Positions 24,152-33,397 of a stretch of 64,000 nucleotides of DNA are shown piece after piece; positions within the stretch are counted from its first letter, which is position 1, and every line of letters starts with the position of its first letter. Origin of the DNA: Amycolatopsis rubida (GTDB taxonomy: Bacteria > Actinomycetota > Actinomycetes > Mycobacteriales > Pseudonocardiaceae); assembly GCF_900115345.1 (NCBI RefSeq), contig NZ_FOWC01000001.1, forward strand, positions 992,001 to 1,056,000, given 5' to 3'. A program made the translations under genes and the position numbers. The notes beneath the pieces are model-generated. The model was not told the origin of the DNA and ran no database searches. It saw only the letters and a list, made by a program, of their open reading frames with translations.

Positions 24152-24178
24152 CTAACTAATTTTTGTTAGCCTAGCTAA
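24152..24178. promoter_or_regulatory. Candidate MarR operator over the leaderless promoter
   Basis: Two overlapping dyads lie immediately before the GTG: CTAAC-N8-GTTAG (24152-24169) and TTAGC-CTA-GCTAA (24166-24178). A TAGCCT -10 box (24167-24172) lies inside them. Autoregulation by the MarR protein is inferred. Confidence 0.55.
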
Positions 24179-24664
24179 GTGACTTCCTCGAAGGGCGATC
24201 TGGCGCATCGGCTGCGGCCGGTGGTGTTCCGGCTGTACTACCTGGTGCGCCGCGAAACCGCGCAGCTGCTGACCCTGACTCAGGGGTCGGTGCTGTCGGA
24301 GCTGGTCGGCCGGGGCCCGAGCCGGATGAACCGGCTTTCCCGTCTTGAGCGCGTGCGGATGCCGTCGATGACCGACGTCGTGCGCAGGCTCGAACGGCTC
24401 GGCATGGTGACCCGCCGTCCCGACCCCGACGACGGGCGCGCCGTGCTCGTGGAAGCCACGCCGGAAGGCGAGCGGTTCTACGCCGAGATGATCGCGGGCC
24501 GGGAGGCGGAGCTGCGGGCGCGGCTCGACCGTCTCGACCCGGACGAGCGCGCCGCCATCGACGCCGCGCTTCCCGCGCTCACCAAGCTGATCGCCGACTT
24601 CCACCGTGACGACCCCGCCGCGGAACTCGCTGTTATGTCCGAAGGAGGAACTGATCCGCGATGA
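24179..24664 (+). CDS. MarR family transcriptional regulator
   Basis: The 161-residue winged-helix protein starts at GTG directly after the operator-like dyads, with no ribosome binding site. The DNA-binding part is VLSELVGRGPSRMNRLSRLERVRMP, then a recognition helix (SMTDVVRRLERLGMV) and wing (RRPDPDDGRAVLVEATPEG). A long C-terminal helix supports dimerisation. Its stop overlaps the start of the MFS exporter by four bases (ATGA). A MarR/MFS pair usually means ligand-induced drug or metabolite efflux. Confidence 0.92.
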   Translation: MTSSKGDLAHRLRPVVFRLYYLVRRETAQLLTLTQGSVLSELVGRGPSRMNRLSRLERVRMPSMTDVVRRLERLGMVTRRPDPDDGRAVLVEATPEGERFYAEMIAGREAELRARLDRLDPDERAAIDAALPALTKLIADFHRDDPAAELAVMSEGGTDPR

Positions 24665-25881
24665 GCGCTGAGCACCACTCGAGCCTGCTGGACGCGGTCA
24701 AGGGCCAGCCCAAACAGGTGTGGATCACCGCGTTCGCCGCGGTCATCGCGTTCATGGGCATCGGTCTCGTCGACCCGATCCTGCTGTCCATCGCCAAGGG
24801 GCTGAACGCTTCGCCGTCGCAGGTCACACTGCTGTTCACGTCGTATCTCGGCGTGCAGGTGATCGCGATGCTCTTCACCGGCGCGATGTCCGCCCGGTTC
24901 GGGGCCAAGCGGACCGTGCTGGTCGGGCTGACCCTGATCGTTGCCGCGACCGCGCTGTGCGCCGCGGCGGGTTCGATCGAACAGCTCGTCGGCCTGCGTG
25001 CGGTGTGGGGGCTGGGCAACGCTTTCTTCATCGCCACCGCGCTGTCGGTGATCGTCGGCGCGGCGACCGGCGGCCAATCCGGTGCGATCCTGCTTTACGA
25101 GGCCGCGCTCGGCGTGGGACTCGCCGTCGGGCCGCTGCTCGGCGCGCTGCTGGGCACGATCTCGTGGCGCGGTCCGTTCCTCGGCACCGCCGTGCTGATG
25201 GTCGCCGCGCTGGTGTTGTGCTCGATCTTCCTGAAGAGCGACTCGGCCGAGAAACGCGAACCGATCAAGCTGCTCGACCCGATCCGCGCGCTCAAGCACC
25301 CCGGTCTGCTCCGGACGTCGATCGCCTCGGCGCTCTACACCGCCGCTTTCTTCGCCGTGCTCGCCTGGTCCCCGTTCGTGCTCGGCTGGAACGCCATCGC
25401 GGTCGGCCTGATCTTCTGCGGCTGGGGCCTGTGCGTGGCGATCGCCGGCGTGGTCCTCGCGCCGAAGATGGCCGCCCGTTTCGGCGAACGGCACGCGGCC
25501 GCGCTGGCGGTGACCGGTTACACAGTGCTGATGCTGGTGCTCGCCATTCCGAGCAAGCCGGTGGTGGTCGTCGGGATCATCGTGTCCGGGCTGGTTTCCG
25601 GGCTGCTGAACACGCTCTTCACCGGGACCGCGATGTCGATCAGCGACGCGCCGCGGCCGGTCGCGAGCGCCGGGTACAACTTCTGCCGCTGGTTCGGCGG
25701 CGCGGTCGCGGCCACGCTCGTCGGCCACATCGCCGAGTGGATGGGCTGGGAGCAGGGCCCGTTCCTGGTCGCCGCCGTGCTCTGCGTGATCGCCGCTGTG
25801 CTGCTGTCGCAGCGCGAGAAGAAGGCCGACCCGCACACTGTGCCGAAGGAGGCCGCGCTCGTCGGCGACGAGGAGTTCTGA
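24661..25881 (+). CDS. MFS transporter, probable exporter
   Basis: The 406-residue protein has about twelve membrane helices. The loop between helices 2 and 3 has the MFS signature in GAMSARFGAKRTVL. Helix 5 carries a G-rich antiporter-like motif (ALGVGLAVGPLLGALLG). It is coupled to the MarR gene by ATGA overlap, so proton-driven efflux of the MarR ligand is the likely role. The substrate is unknown. A GGCGATCGCCCCCG hairpin terminates the pair. Confidence 0.9.
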   Translation: MSAEHHSSLLDAVKGQPKQVWITAFAAVIAFMGIGLVDPILLSIAKGLNASPSQVTLLFTSYLGVQVIAMLFTGAMSARFGAKRTVLVGLTLIVAATALCAAAGSIEQLVGLRAVWGLGNAFFIATALSVIVGAATGGQSGAILLYEAALGVGLAVGPLLGALLGTISWRGPFLGTAVLMVAALVLCSIFLKSDSAEKREPIKLLDPIRALKHPGLLRTSIASALYTAAFFAVLAWSPFVLGWNAIAVGLIFCGWGLCVAIAGVVLAPKMAARFGERHAAALAVTGYTVLMLVLAIPSKPVVVVGIIVSGLVSGLLNTLFTGTAMSISDAPRPVASAGYNFCRWFGGAVAATLVGHIAEWMGWEQGPFLVAAVLCVIAAVLLSQREKKADPHTVPKEAALVGDEEF

Positions 25882-25898
25882 GCTGGCCGACCACATTC

Positions 25899-25937
25899 GG
25901 CGATCGCCCCCGGACTGTCTGTTCGGGGGCGATCGCC
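25899..25937 (+). terminator. Terminator of the MarR/MFS operon
   Basis: GGCGATCGCCCCCG (25899-25912) pairs perfectly with 25924-25937 across an 11-base loop, and GTCTTTG follows. It lies 18 bases after the MFS stop. Confidence 0.85.
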
Positions 25938-26041
25938 GTCTTTGCGTGAATACATTCGCCGTTAACCTTTTGGTCTGATTAAGGGGGTTTTCGCCGCATA
26001 CGGTCGCCGGGTTCCCACCGAGAAGCGACCCTGGAGGCCCC

Positions 26042-28120
26042 GTGTCCCTGGAGCCCGGACGACTGCTGCCCTTGTTCACCGCGCATTCCGGCGGCCGGTC
26101 ACCGATCACCTGCGAATACCGCTGTGGCAACGCGTGCGCGCACGAGGCCCCGAACCCGACCGGCAACGAATACTTCGGCGACATCGCCAAGGGCGTCTCG
26201 CGGCGCGGCGTGTTCAAGGCGGGTGCGGTGATGGCGGCAGCCGCGGGCGGGTTCGCCGCGCTGTCCGGCACCGCTGCCGCGGCTCCCCCGGCTCCCCCGG
26301 CCCCGCTGGCGAAAGGCCGCGCCGTGCCCGGCACCGACTTCACCCCGGTGCCGCCGAACAAACTCGACGCCGTCAGCATCCCCGACGGGTACGCCCAGCA
26401 CGTGGTGATCCGCTGGGGCGACCCGGTCGTCCCCGGCGCGCCGAAGTTCGATTTCCGCAGGCAGACCGCGGCCGCGCAGGCCAAGCAGTTCGGCTACAAC
26501 AACGACTTCGTCGGCCTGATCCCGCAGGACCCGCTGGGCGTGGGCAATCTGCTGGTGGTCAACCACGAGTACACCACCGAGGTGCACCTGTTCCCGGCCG
26601 ACCAGTACGACCCGGCCAATCCCACCGAGGAGCAGGTGAAGATCGCCTGGGCGGCGCACGGACTGTCGGTGCTGCAGACGCTGCGCGACCCGATCGGCGG
26701 CGCGCTGCGCACTGTTCCGAGTCCGCTGAACCGGCGGATCACGCTCGACACGATCTTCGAGGTGCGCGGTCCGGCGGCCGGTTCGAAGTACCTCAAGACG
26801 TCGGCCGATCCGTCCGGCAAGCGCGTGCGCGGCACGCAGAACAACTGCTCCGGCGGCGTCACGCCGTGGGGCACCGTGCTGTCCGGCGAGGAGAACTTCC
26901 ACCAGTACTTCGCCCACGCGGACAAGGTTTCCGACCCGACCGAAGCCGCGCGGCTCAAGCGGTACGCGATCGGCACCGGCGAGAGCACGCGCAAGTGGGA
27001 GCGGTTCGACCGGCGCTGGGACGCCTCCCGCGAGCCCAACGAACCCAACCGGTTCGGCTGGGTCGTGGAAATCGATCCGAACGACCCGCATTCGACGCCG
27101 GTCAAGCACACCGCGCTCGGCCGGTTCAAGCACGAGGCGGCGAACGTCAAGATCACCGCGGACGGCCGGGTCGCGGTGTACTCCGGCGACGACGAGCGGT
27201 TCGAGTACATCTACAAATTCGTCTCGAAGGGCAAGTACAAGAAGGGGCATTCCGCGCTCGCCCGGCGGCACAACTCGGCGCTGCTGGACGAGGGGACCCT
27301 GTACGTCGCCAAGTTCTCCGGCAACAGCCACGGCGAGATCGACGGCTCCGGCAAGCTGCCCGCAGACGGCGAGTTCGACGGCACCGGCGAGTGGATTCCC
27401 CTTGCCAGCGGAGATAAGTCCTTTGTGGATGGATTCACCGCGGAGGAGGTCTACGTGTTCACCCGCCACGCCGCCGACCGCGCCGGGGCGACCAAAATGG
27501 ACCGTCCGGAGGACATCGAGCCGAACCCGGTCAACGGCCGGATCTACGCCGCGCTCACCAACAACTCCGACCGCGGCGCGGCGGGCAAGGCGGGCCCGGA
27601 CGAGGCGAACCCGCGCACCCGCAACAAAAACGGGCACATTCTCGAATGGGACGAGGACCGCGGCGACAGCGCGTCGACCCGGTTCTCCTGGCGGCTGCTG
27701 CTCGTCTGCGGCGACCCGGCCACCGCCGACACCTACTTCGGCGGTTTCCCGAAGGACCAGGTCAGCCCGATCTCGTGCCCGGACAACGTAGCCTTCGACC
27801 CGCACGGCAACCTGTGGATCTCGACCGACGGCAACACCCTCGGCGCGAACGACGGCCTCTTCTCGGTCCCGGTGAGCGGACCGGAGCGCGGGCACGTGAA
27901 GCAGTTCCTGTCCGTGCCGGTCGGCGCCGAGACGTGCGGTCCGGTCGTCACCGAAAACCTGGTGCTCGTCGCGGTGCAGCATCCCGGCGAGGACGCGGCC
28001 AGTTCGGCAAACCCGACCTCGCACTGGCCGGACGGCGGTGCCTCGCAGCCGCGGCCCGCGATCGTGTCGGTGTGGAAGAGGGGTGCCTTCGGGCTGCCCG
28101 GCCGGATCGGGCACCGGTAA
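26042..28120 (+). CDS. PhoX family Tat-exported phosphatase (DUF839)
   Basis: The 692-residue protein carries a twin-arginine signal, SRRGVFKAG at residues 53-61, followed by an Ala/Gly-rich hydrophobic stretch, so export of a folded enzyme is expected. The beta-propeller segments match PhoX alkaline phosphatases: LLVVNHEYTT, NNCSGGVTPWGTVLSGEENF, GWVVEIDP, VYSGDDERFEYIYKFVS, TKMDRPEDIEPNP and CPDNVAFDPHGNLWISTDG. PhoX enzymes release phosphate from esters using iron and calcium. The GTG follows GGAGG. GTTAACC at about 25963 resembles half a Streptomyces PHO repeat, but no clear tandem repeat is present. Confidence 0.9.
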   Translation: MSLEPGRLLPLFTAHSGGRSPITCEYRCGNACAHEAPNPTGNEYFGDIAKGVSRRGVFKAGAVMAAAAGGFAALSGTAAAAPPAPPAPLAKGRAVPGTDFTPVPPNKLDAVSIPDGYAQHVVIRWGDPVVPGAPKFDFRRQTAAAQAKQFGYNNDFVGLIPQDPLGVGNLLVVNHEYTTEVHLFPADQYDPANPTEEQVKIAWAAHGLSVLQTLRDPIGGALRTVPSPLNRRITLDTIFEVRGPAAGSKYLKTSADPSGKRVRGTQNNCSGGVTPWGTVLSGEENFHQYFAHADKVSDPTEAARLKRYAIGTGESTRKWERFDRRWDASREPNEPNRFGWVVEIDPNDPHSTPVKHTALGRFKHEAANVKITADGRVAVYSGDDERFEYIYKFVSKGKYKKGHSALARRHNSALLDEGTLYVAKFSGNSHGEIDGSGKLPADGEFDGTGEWIPLASGDKSFVDGFTAEEVYVFTRHAADRAGATKMDRPEDIEPNPVNGRIYAALTNNSDRGAAGKAGPDEANPRTRNKNGHILEWDEDRGDSASTRFSWRLLLVCGDPATADTYFGGFPKDQVSPISCPDNVAFDPHGNLWISTDGNTLGANDGLFSVPVSGPERGHVKQFLSVPVGAETCGPVVTENLVLVAVQHPGEDAASSANPTSHWPDGGASQPRPAIVSVWKRGAFGLPGRIGHR

Positions 28121-28174
28121 CACTTTGGGGTGTTTCTCACCGACGATCGGGCCTCCTGGGTCTAGCTTCACCGC

Positions 28175-29572
28175 GTGAAGCGGGCAAGGAGAGTCGCGAT
28201 CGGACGTACGGCGGGCGCGGCGGCGGGCACTGCGATGCTGGTCGGCGCGCTCGCCGTCGTCACTCCCGGATCAGCTCCCGCCGAGGGAGTCCCGGATTGC
28301 GGCGGCATCGCGGCCAACCCGAGCGTGGAGGATGCCGGTTCGCCCGGCGGGCCGCCGAGCGGGTACCTGTTCAGCCCTGCCGCGCCGGTTCCGCGCGGCA
28401 CCCCGCCGGACCGGATGCCGAAGCTCGTCACCAGCACTGCGCATGCGGTCGACGGGCAGGTCAACGCCCAGATCCAGACGCCGGACGGCCGGGTCAGCTC
28501 GGCCGCCCAGCAGGTGAAAGCGGTGCCCGGCGGGCAATACTCGCTGTCGGTGTGGGCGGGTAGGGCGCAGTCCGGCCTCGGTTCGCACGCGAGCGCGACC
28601 ACCGGGCTGCGCTTCGCCGACCGCGCCGGCCGCGTGCTGGCGGAGAAACCGCTCGCGGTGACGCACGACGTCGCGTCCGACGGCAAGCTCGCGCAGCAGG
28701 AACTGCCGCCGTTCACCGCGCCGGACGACACCTCGGCGGTTTCGTTTTTCGCCAGCACCAACCACAACTGGGTGCTGTGGGACTGCGTGCACGTGGTTCT
28801 CGCCGCGTTCGCGGTGAAGATGGAGGTGCGGAATCCGGCGGACGGAACGTGGGGCTCCTCGGCTGCCATCCCGGCCGGCGATACCGCGCACTTCCGCGTC
28901 TCGGTCTCCAACACCGGCTCCCAGCCGCTCACCGGACTGCTCGTGAAAGACCCGTGGTGCTCCGGGCTTCCCGGAGCCTTCGACCTCGCCGCCAACGCGT
29001 CGCGAGGACTCACCTGCGATCATCAGAACCTCACCGAGGACGACAACGGGCACGTCAACACCGCGAAGGTCACCGGCACCGGTCCGGGCGGCCCGCTCGC
29101 CGAGCAGAAGGCGAGCGCGACGGTCACCGTCACGCCGCAGCCCGCGGTCGGCAAGATCGGCGATCGCGCGTGGAAAGACCTGAACCGCAACGGCACGCAG
29201 GACGACGACGAACCCGGCTTCCCGGAGCTGCCGGTCACGCTCAAGGACGGCGCGGGCGGCACCGTCGCCACCGCGCGCACGAACGCCGACGGCAGCTACC
29301 TGTTCGACCAGCGCAAGGACGGCACCTACCAGGTGTGCTTCGACATCTCCAAGCTGCCGGACGGCCTCACCGTCACCGAGCGCGGCGCGGGTGCCCCGGG
29401 TCTGGACTCGGCGGTCGACCCGGCGACCGGCTGCACCTCGCCGTTCACCCTCGGCGGCAAGGAGCGCGAGCGGATGGACCTGGACATCGGCCTCGCCCCG
29501 CCGGCGCCGGCCGTCCCGCCCGCGCCGAGCGGACCGCCGATGCCGGCCGCCTCCGCCTCGTCCGACCGCTGA
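28175..29572 (+). CDS. Exported SdrD B-like domain protein
   Basis: The 465-residue protein starts at GTG, six bases after a TAGCTT -10 box (28163-28168). It has a basic signal peptide, a domain of about 190 residues ending near WDCVHVV, and a DUF11-like beta-domain (VSVSNTGSQPLTGLLVKDPWC). An SdrD B-like domain (GDRAWKDLNRNGTQDDDEPG, NADGSYLFDQRKDGTYQVCFD) with a probable Ca2+ loop follows. The tail is Pro/Ala-rich. There is no LPxTG or membrane anchor, so it should be secreted or loosely wall-bound. The ligand is unknown. It lies 84 bases upstream of an AftB-like glycosyltransferase. Confidence 0.82.
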   Translation: MKRARRVAIGRTAGAAAGTAMLVGALAVVTPGSAPAEGVPDCGGIAANPSVEDAGSPGGPPSGYLFSPAAPVPRGTPPDRMPKLVTSTAHAVDGQVNAQIQTPDGRVSSAAQQVKAVPGGQYSLSVWAGRAQSGLGSHASATTGLRFADRAGRVLAEKPLAVTHDVASDGKLAQQELPPFTAPDDTSAVSFFASTNHNWVLWDCVHVVLAAFAVKMEVRNPADGTWGSSAAIPAGDTAHFRVSVSNTGSQPLTGLLVKDPWCSGLPGAFDLAANASRGLTCDHQNLTEDDNGHVNTAKVTGTGPGGPLAEQKASATVTVTPQPAVGKIGDRAWKDLNRNGTQDDDEPGFPELPVTLKDGAGGTVATARTNADGSYLFDQRKDGTYQVCFDISKLPDGLTVTERGAGAPGLDSAVDPATGCTSPFTLGGKERERMDLDIGLAPPAPAVPPAPSGPPMPAASASSDR

Positions 29573-29656
29573 CATTGCGGCGACCGCTCGGCGTCGCTGC
29601 CCGGCGAATGCGAGACTGTGGCTGCACACCACGTCTCGGGGAGGTCTGGACCAATC

Positions 29657-31354
29657 ATGACAGCGGCCGCCGGCCTGCCCGCCGACCCGCTCCCGTGGTA
29701 CCGCCGCCCGATGGCCTGGACGTGGGCCGCCACCGGGGCGGTCCTCGTGCTGTACACGGTGCTTGCCTGGCAGCGCCGGTGGATGAGCGACGACGGATTG
29801 CTCGTGCTCCGCACCGTCCGGCAGATCCTCGCCGGGAACGGTCCGGTGTTCAACGTCGGCGAACGCGTCGAAGCGAGCACGAGTCCGTTGTGGACCTGGC
29901 TGCTCGCCGGATTCGGCACGATTCCCGGACCGCCGCTCGAATGGATCGCGGTGATCGCCGGCCTGCTGTGTGCCGTCGGCGGCCTGTTCTTCGGCCTGGA
30001 CGGCGCCCGTCGGCTCTACGCCGGACCAGTGGCTCCCGCCGGTGCGCTGATCGTGTGCGCGCTCCCGCCGTTCCGCGACTTCGCGACTTCCGGGCTGGAA
30101 ACCGGCCTGGTGCTGTTGTGGCTCGGACTGAGCTGGTGGCTTCTGGTGCGCGGCACAACGCCGGTCGTCACCGCGATCGTGCTCGGGCTGGGCCCGCTCG
30201 TCCGGCCGGACCTGGCGTTGTTCAGCGTGGTCGGCTTCATCGCCCTAGTGCTCCTGCTTCGCCCGCGATGGCCTGCCGCACTTGGCTGGCTCGGTGCGGG
30301 AGTCGCGATTCCGGTGGCATATCAGGTGTTTCGGATGGGCTACTACGGTTTGCTCACGCCGAACACCGCGCTCGCCAAGGAGGCGGCCAACAGCGACTGG
30401 CCGCGCGGCTTCGCGTACCTGGCCGATCTGGTCAGCCCGTACGTGCTGTGGATTCCGTTGCTGCTGCTCGTGATTGCCGCCGCGCTAGTGCGCCAGTCGC
30501 GCATCCTGCTGCTGGCTTCGTTGGTGAGCGCACTCTTGCTCGCGCTGTACGTCGTGCGCGTCGGTGGCGATTTCATGCACGGCCGGATGTTGCTGCCCGC
30601 GTTGTTCGTGCTGTTGCTTCCCGTCATGGCGATCCCGCTGACCCGAAAGACAGTCGCGCTCGCCGCCGGAGTCGCCGCGTGGTCCGCAGTCGCGGGCGGC
30701 TGGCTGCGCGTGCCGTACGAGGGCGCCCATCTCGCGGTGAGCGTCACTGACGAACGCGGCTACTGGTCCTGGGCGACCGGTCACGAGCACCCGGTGCTGG
30801 CGACGGATTTCCTCGGTCAGGACGTCATCCGCGACGCCGTCGACGCGGTGCGGGAAACGAAGCAGCCGGCTGTGCTCGTCTACAGCTACGGCGACGTGAA
30901 GCAGTGGTTCCGCTTCCCGACCGACCGGCCGTACGTGATCATGGCGGCCGACAGCATGGGCGCGATCAGCAACATCGTGTCCCTGGACGTCCGCATCCAC
31001 GACGGCTACGGCCTGGCAAGCGACCTGGCCGCACACTCGTCGGCCATCGCGGGCGGCCGTCCCGGACACTCGAAGTGGCTGGTCGCGGCGTGGGAGATCG
31101 CCGATGCCGGACGCGGGGACCTGGCCACCGACGGCGAGATCCGGATGTTCCAGCCCTCCGAGATCGACGCCGCTCGCCAGGCGCTGCGCTGCCCGGACGT
31201 GCGGGAGGTGCTCGCCTCCACGCGTGAACCGCTCACCTGGAGTCGGTTTATCGACAATTTCACCGGCGCGCTGCATCGGACGGAAATCCGCTACCCGCGC
31301 GACCCGGCGGCCGCGGCTTACTGCGGGAAGGGACCTCCCCGGGCTGGCGGCTGA
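29657..31354 (+). CDS. Polytopic membrane glycosyltransferase, AftB-like (arabinofuranosyltransferase family)
   Basis: From MTAAAGLPAD the protein has 565 residues, with about ten membrane helices in the first 370 and a large extracytoplasmic C-terminal domain. The first loop carries WMSDDGLLVLRTVRQILAGNG with adjacent Asp45-Asp46, then NVGERVEASTSPLWTW. This resembles AftB (GT89), which adds terminal beta-1,2 arabinofuranose to arabinan using decaprenyl-phosphoarabinose. GT-C enzymes of this type need such acidic residues in the first loop. Assignment within the GT-C superfamily is inferred from motifs. GGGGAGG at 29637 is the ribosome binding site. Confidence 0.68.
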   Translation: MTAAAGLPADPLPWYRRPMAWTWAATGAVLVLYTVLAWQRRWMSDDGLLVLRTVRQILAGNGPVFNVGERVEASTSPLWTWLLAGFGTIPGPPLEWIAVIAGLLCAVGGLFFGLDGARRLYAGPVAPAGALIVCALPPFRDFATSGLETGLVLLWLGLSWWLLVRGTTPVVTAIVLGLGPLVRPDLALFSVVGFIALVLLLRPRWPAALGWLGAGVAIPVAYQVFRMGYYGLLTPNTALAKEAANSDWPRGFAYLADLVSPYVLWIPLLLLVIAAALVRQSRILLLASLVSALLLALYVVRVGGDFMHGRMLLPALFVLLLPVMAIPLTRKTVALAAGVAAWSAVAGGWLRVPYEGAHLAVSVTDERGYWSWATGHEHPVLATDFLGQDVIRDAVDAVRETKQPAVLVYSYGDVKQWFRFPTDRPYVIMAADSMGAISNIVSLDVRIHDGYGLASDLAAHSSAIAGGRPGHSKWLVAAWEIADAGRGDLATDGEIRMFQPSEIDAARQALRCPDVREVLASTREPLTWSRFIDNFTGALHRTEIRYPRDPAAAAYCGKGPPRAGG

Positions 31355-31379
31355 GCTGCGGACGCCTACCGTGGCCGGT

Positions 31380-32057
31380 ATGACCGACCTCCCGCTCGCC
31401 CTGATCACCGGTGCCTCGCGGGGCATCGGCGCGGCTATCGCGCACCAGCTCTCCCCGACGCACCGTCTCCTCCTCGGCGGCCGCGACACCGACGCACTGG
31501 CGAAGGTGGCCGAGGAACTGCCCGGTGCCGAGCCATGGCCGGTCGACCTCACCGACGCGGCTTCCCTGGAAGCCGCCGCCAGCAAGATCGACCGCCTTGA
31601 CGTGCTGGTCCACTCCGCGGGCATCGGCAAGATCGGCACGGTCGCCGACTCGCCGTCCTCGGTTTGGCGCACGAACCTGGAACTCAACGTCATCGCGGTC
31701 GCCGAGCTGACCCGCCTGCTGCTGCCCGCCCTGCGCAACGCGAACGGCCACGTCGTGGTGATCAACTCCGGCGCGGGTTACACCGCCCGCCCGGGCTGGG
31801 GACCTTATGCGGCAAGCAAATTCGCTGTCCGAGCCTTCACCGACGCACTCCGCGCGGAAGAACCGGACCTGCGCGTGACTTCGGTGTTCCCCGGCCGCAC
31901 CGACACCGACATGCAGCGCGAAGCCCGCGTCCAAGAAGGCGGCGAGTACGAAGCCGACAAATACCTGCGCCCGGACTCCGTGGCGACGGCCGTGCTGACC
32001 GCGGTGACCGCCACCCCGGAAGCCCACTTCACCGAAATCCAGGTCCGTCCTCGCTGA
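31380..32057 (+). CDS. Short-chain dehydrogenase/reductase
   Basis: The 225-residue SDR has the cofactor motif TGASRGIG, the structural motif VHSAGIG, catalytic Ser in VINSGAG and YAASK (Tyr and Lys). The sequence after the Rossmann motif suits NADP(H). The substrate is unknown. TACCGT at 31367-31372 lies seven bases before the ATG, so the mRNA is probably leaderless although the gene follows the AftB-like gene closely. Its stop is two bases from that of the convergent amidohydrolase. Confidence 0.9.
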   Translation: MTDLPLALITGASRGIGAAIAHQLSPTHRLLLGGRDTDALAKVAEELPGAEPWPVDLTDAASLEAAASKIDRLDVLVHSAGIGKIGTVADSPSSVWRTNLELNVIAVAELTRLLLPALRNANGHVVVINSGAGYTARPGWGPYAASKFAVRAFTDALRAEEPDLRVTSVFPGRTDTDMQREARVQEGGEYEADKYLRPDSVATAVLTAVTATPEAHFTEIQVRPR

Positions 32058-32059
32058 GG

Positions 32060-33367
32060 TCAGGCCCGCAGCCGGGCGGCGGTGTCGGCCACCGCCGCCT
32101 GGATCTCGCGGCGGTCGACCCGCGTCGGTTCGGCGTCGGCGACGACCTGTTCGCCCGCGACCCACACCTCACGCACCCGGCGCGAACCGGCCGCCCACAC
32201 GAGATTCGCCAGCAACTGCTCGTCCGGCACGTCGAGACCGGCGGCGAAGGCCGGGTCGTCGAGGTCGACGTGCACCAGGTCAGCCCAGCGCCCCGGCTCC
32301 AGCACGCCGAGATCGTGGCGGCCGAGCGCTTCGGCGCCGCCGCGGGTCGCCATCAGGAACACGTCCTTCGCGGTCACCACGGTCGAATCGGCATTGGCCA
32401 GCCGAGCCAGCATCGCCGTCAGCTGAAGCTCTTCCCACAGGTCGATGTCGTCGTTCGACGCCGGACCGTCGGTGCCGAGGCCGATCGCGACCCCCGCCGC
32501 CCGAAGGTCCTTGATCCGCGCGATCCCCGAAGCCAGCTTCGCATTCGACCCAGGGCAATGCGCCATCCCGACCCCGCGGGCGGCGAAGATCGCGATGTCC
32601 TCATCCGACAAATGCACCGCGTGCGCCGCCAGCGTCCGCCCGTTGAGCATCCCCAGCGAATCCAGCAGCTTCGGGACCGACCCGTGCTCCTTGCGCTGCT
32701 CGACATCCTCCGCGGCCGCCTCGGCGATATGGATCTGCACCAAAGCCCCTCGGGCAGCCGCGGATTCCGCAGTCGCTCGCAGCCCGTCCGGGTTCAGCAT
32801 GTACGCCGAATGCGGCCCGTAACCCAGCTCGATCCGCTCCCCGGGGCCGAACCGCAGCCCGTCGGCGTCGATCCACCGGTCGATCGCCGCCAGCGTCTCC
32901 CGCCAATCCAGCCCGGGCAGCTCGATCACCGGCGGCGCGACGAGCACCCGGCCGCCGGTCGTGAGCACCGCGTCGACCAGCTGCTCGCCCTCGAAATACA
33001 TTTCCGCGCTGGTCGTCACGCCGTGCCGGAGCATTTCGACCGATCCGAGCAGCATGCCGGTGCGCACGTCCGCAGGCTTCAGCTTCGCCTCGGTCGGCCA
33101 GATGATCTCGCGCAGCCAGCGCAGCAGCGGCAGGTCGCCGCCCATGCCGCGCAGCAGCGTCATCGGGCTGTGCGCGTGCGAGTTCACCAAGCCGGGCAAC
33201 AGGATTCCGGTCAGCCGGGTCAGCTCGCCGGTGAATTCCGGCGCGGTCGAAGCCGGTCCGACGAAGGAAATCCGGCCTTCGTCGTCGACATCCACGACGG
33301 CGTCGCGGAGCAGCGAGCAGGACGGGTCGGCGGGCAGAACAACCGGGGCATGGAATCGACGCGACAT
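32060..33367 (-). CDS. Amidohydrolase of the TrzN/MtaD deaminase family
   Basis: The 435-residue metal-dependent hydrolase has VNSHAHSPMTLLRG (metal ligands His at about 64 and 66), GYGPHSAYM, LVQIHIAEAA, LAAHAVHLSDEDI and LGTDGPASNDDIDL (catalytic Asp). These match cytosine/guanine/S-adenosylhomocysteine-type deaminases and chlorohydrolases. It probably deaminates a purine nucleoside or heterocycle, but specificity cannot be read. TACTAT at 33374-33379 ends six bases before the ATG, indicating its own leaderless promoter although it lies 30 bases after the response regulator gene. Confidence 0.88.
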   Translation of the reverse strand: MSRRFHAPVVLPADPSCSLLRDAVVDVDDEGRISFVGPASTAPEFTGELTRLTGILLPGLVNSHAHSPMTLLRGMGGDLPLLRWLREIIWPTEAKLKPADVRTGMLLGSVEMLRHGVTTSAEMYFEGEQLVDAVLTTGGRVLVAPPVIELPGLDWRETLAAIDRWIDADGLRFGPGERIELGYGPHSAYMLNPDGLRATAESAAARGALVQIHIAEAAAEDVEQRKEHGSVPKLLDSLGMLNGRTLAAHAVHLSDEDIAIFAARGVGMAHCPGSNAKLASGIARIKDLRAAGVAIGLGTDGPASNDDIDLWEELQLTAMLARLANADSTVVTAKDVFLMATRGGAEALGRHDLGVLEPGRWADLVHVDLDDPAFAAGLDVPDEQLLANLVWAAGSRRVREVWVAGEQVVADAEPTRVDRREIQAAVADTAARLRA

Positions 33368-33397
33368 AACGAGATAGTACGGGCGTCCCAGTAGCGG

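Noticed and set aside
25950..26041. PHO box upstream of the PhoX gene
   Set aside because: Only one GTTAACC half is present and no second in-phase repeat follows, so I did not call it a site.
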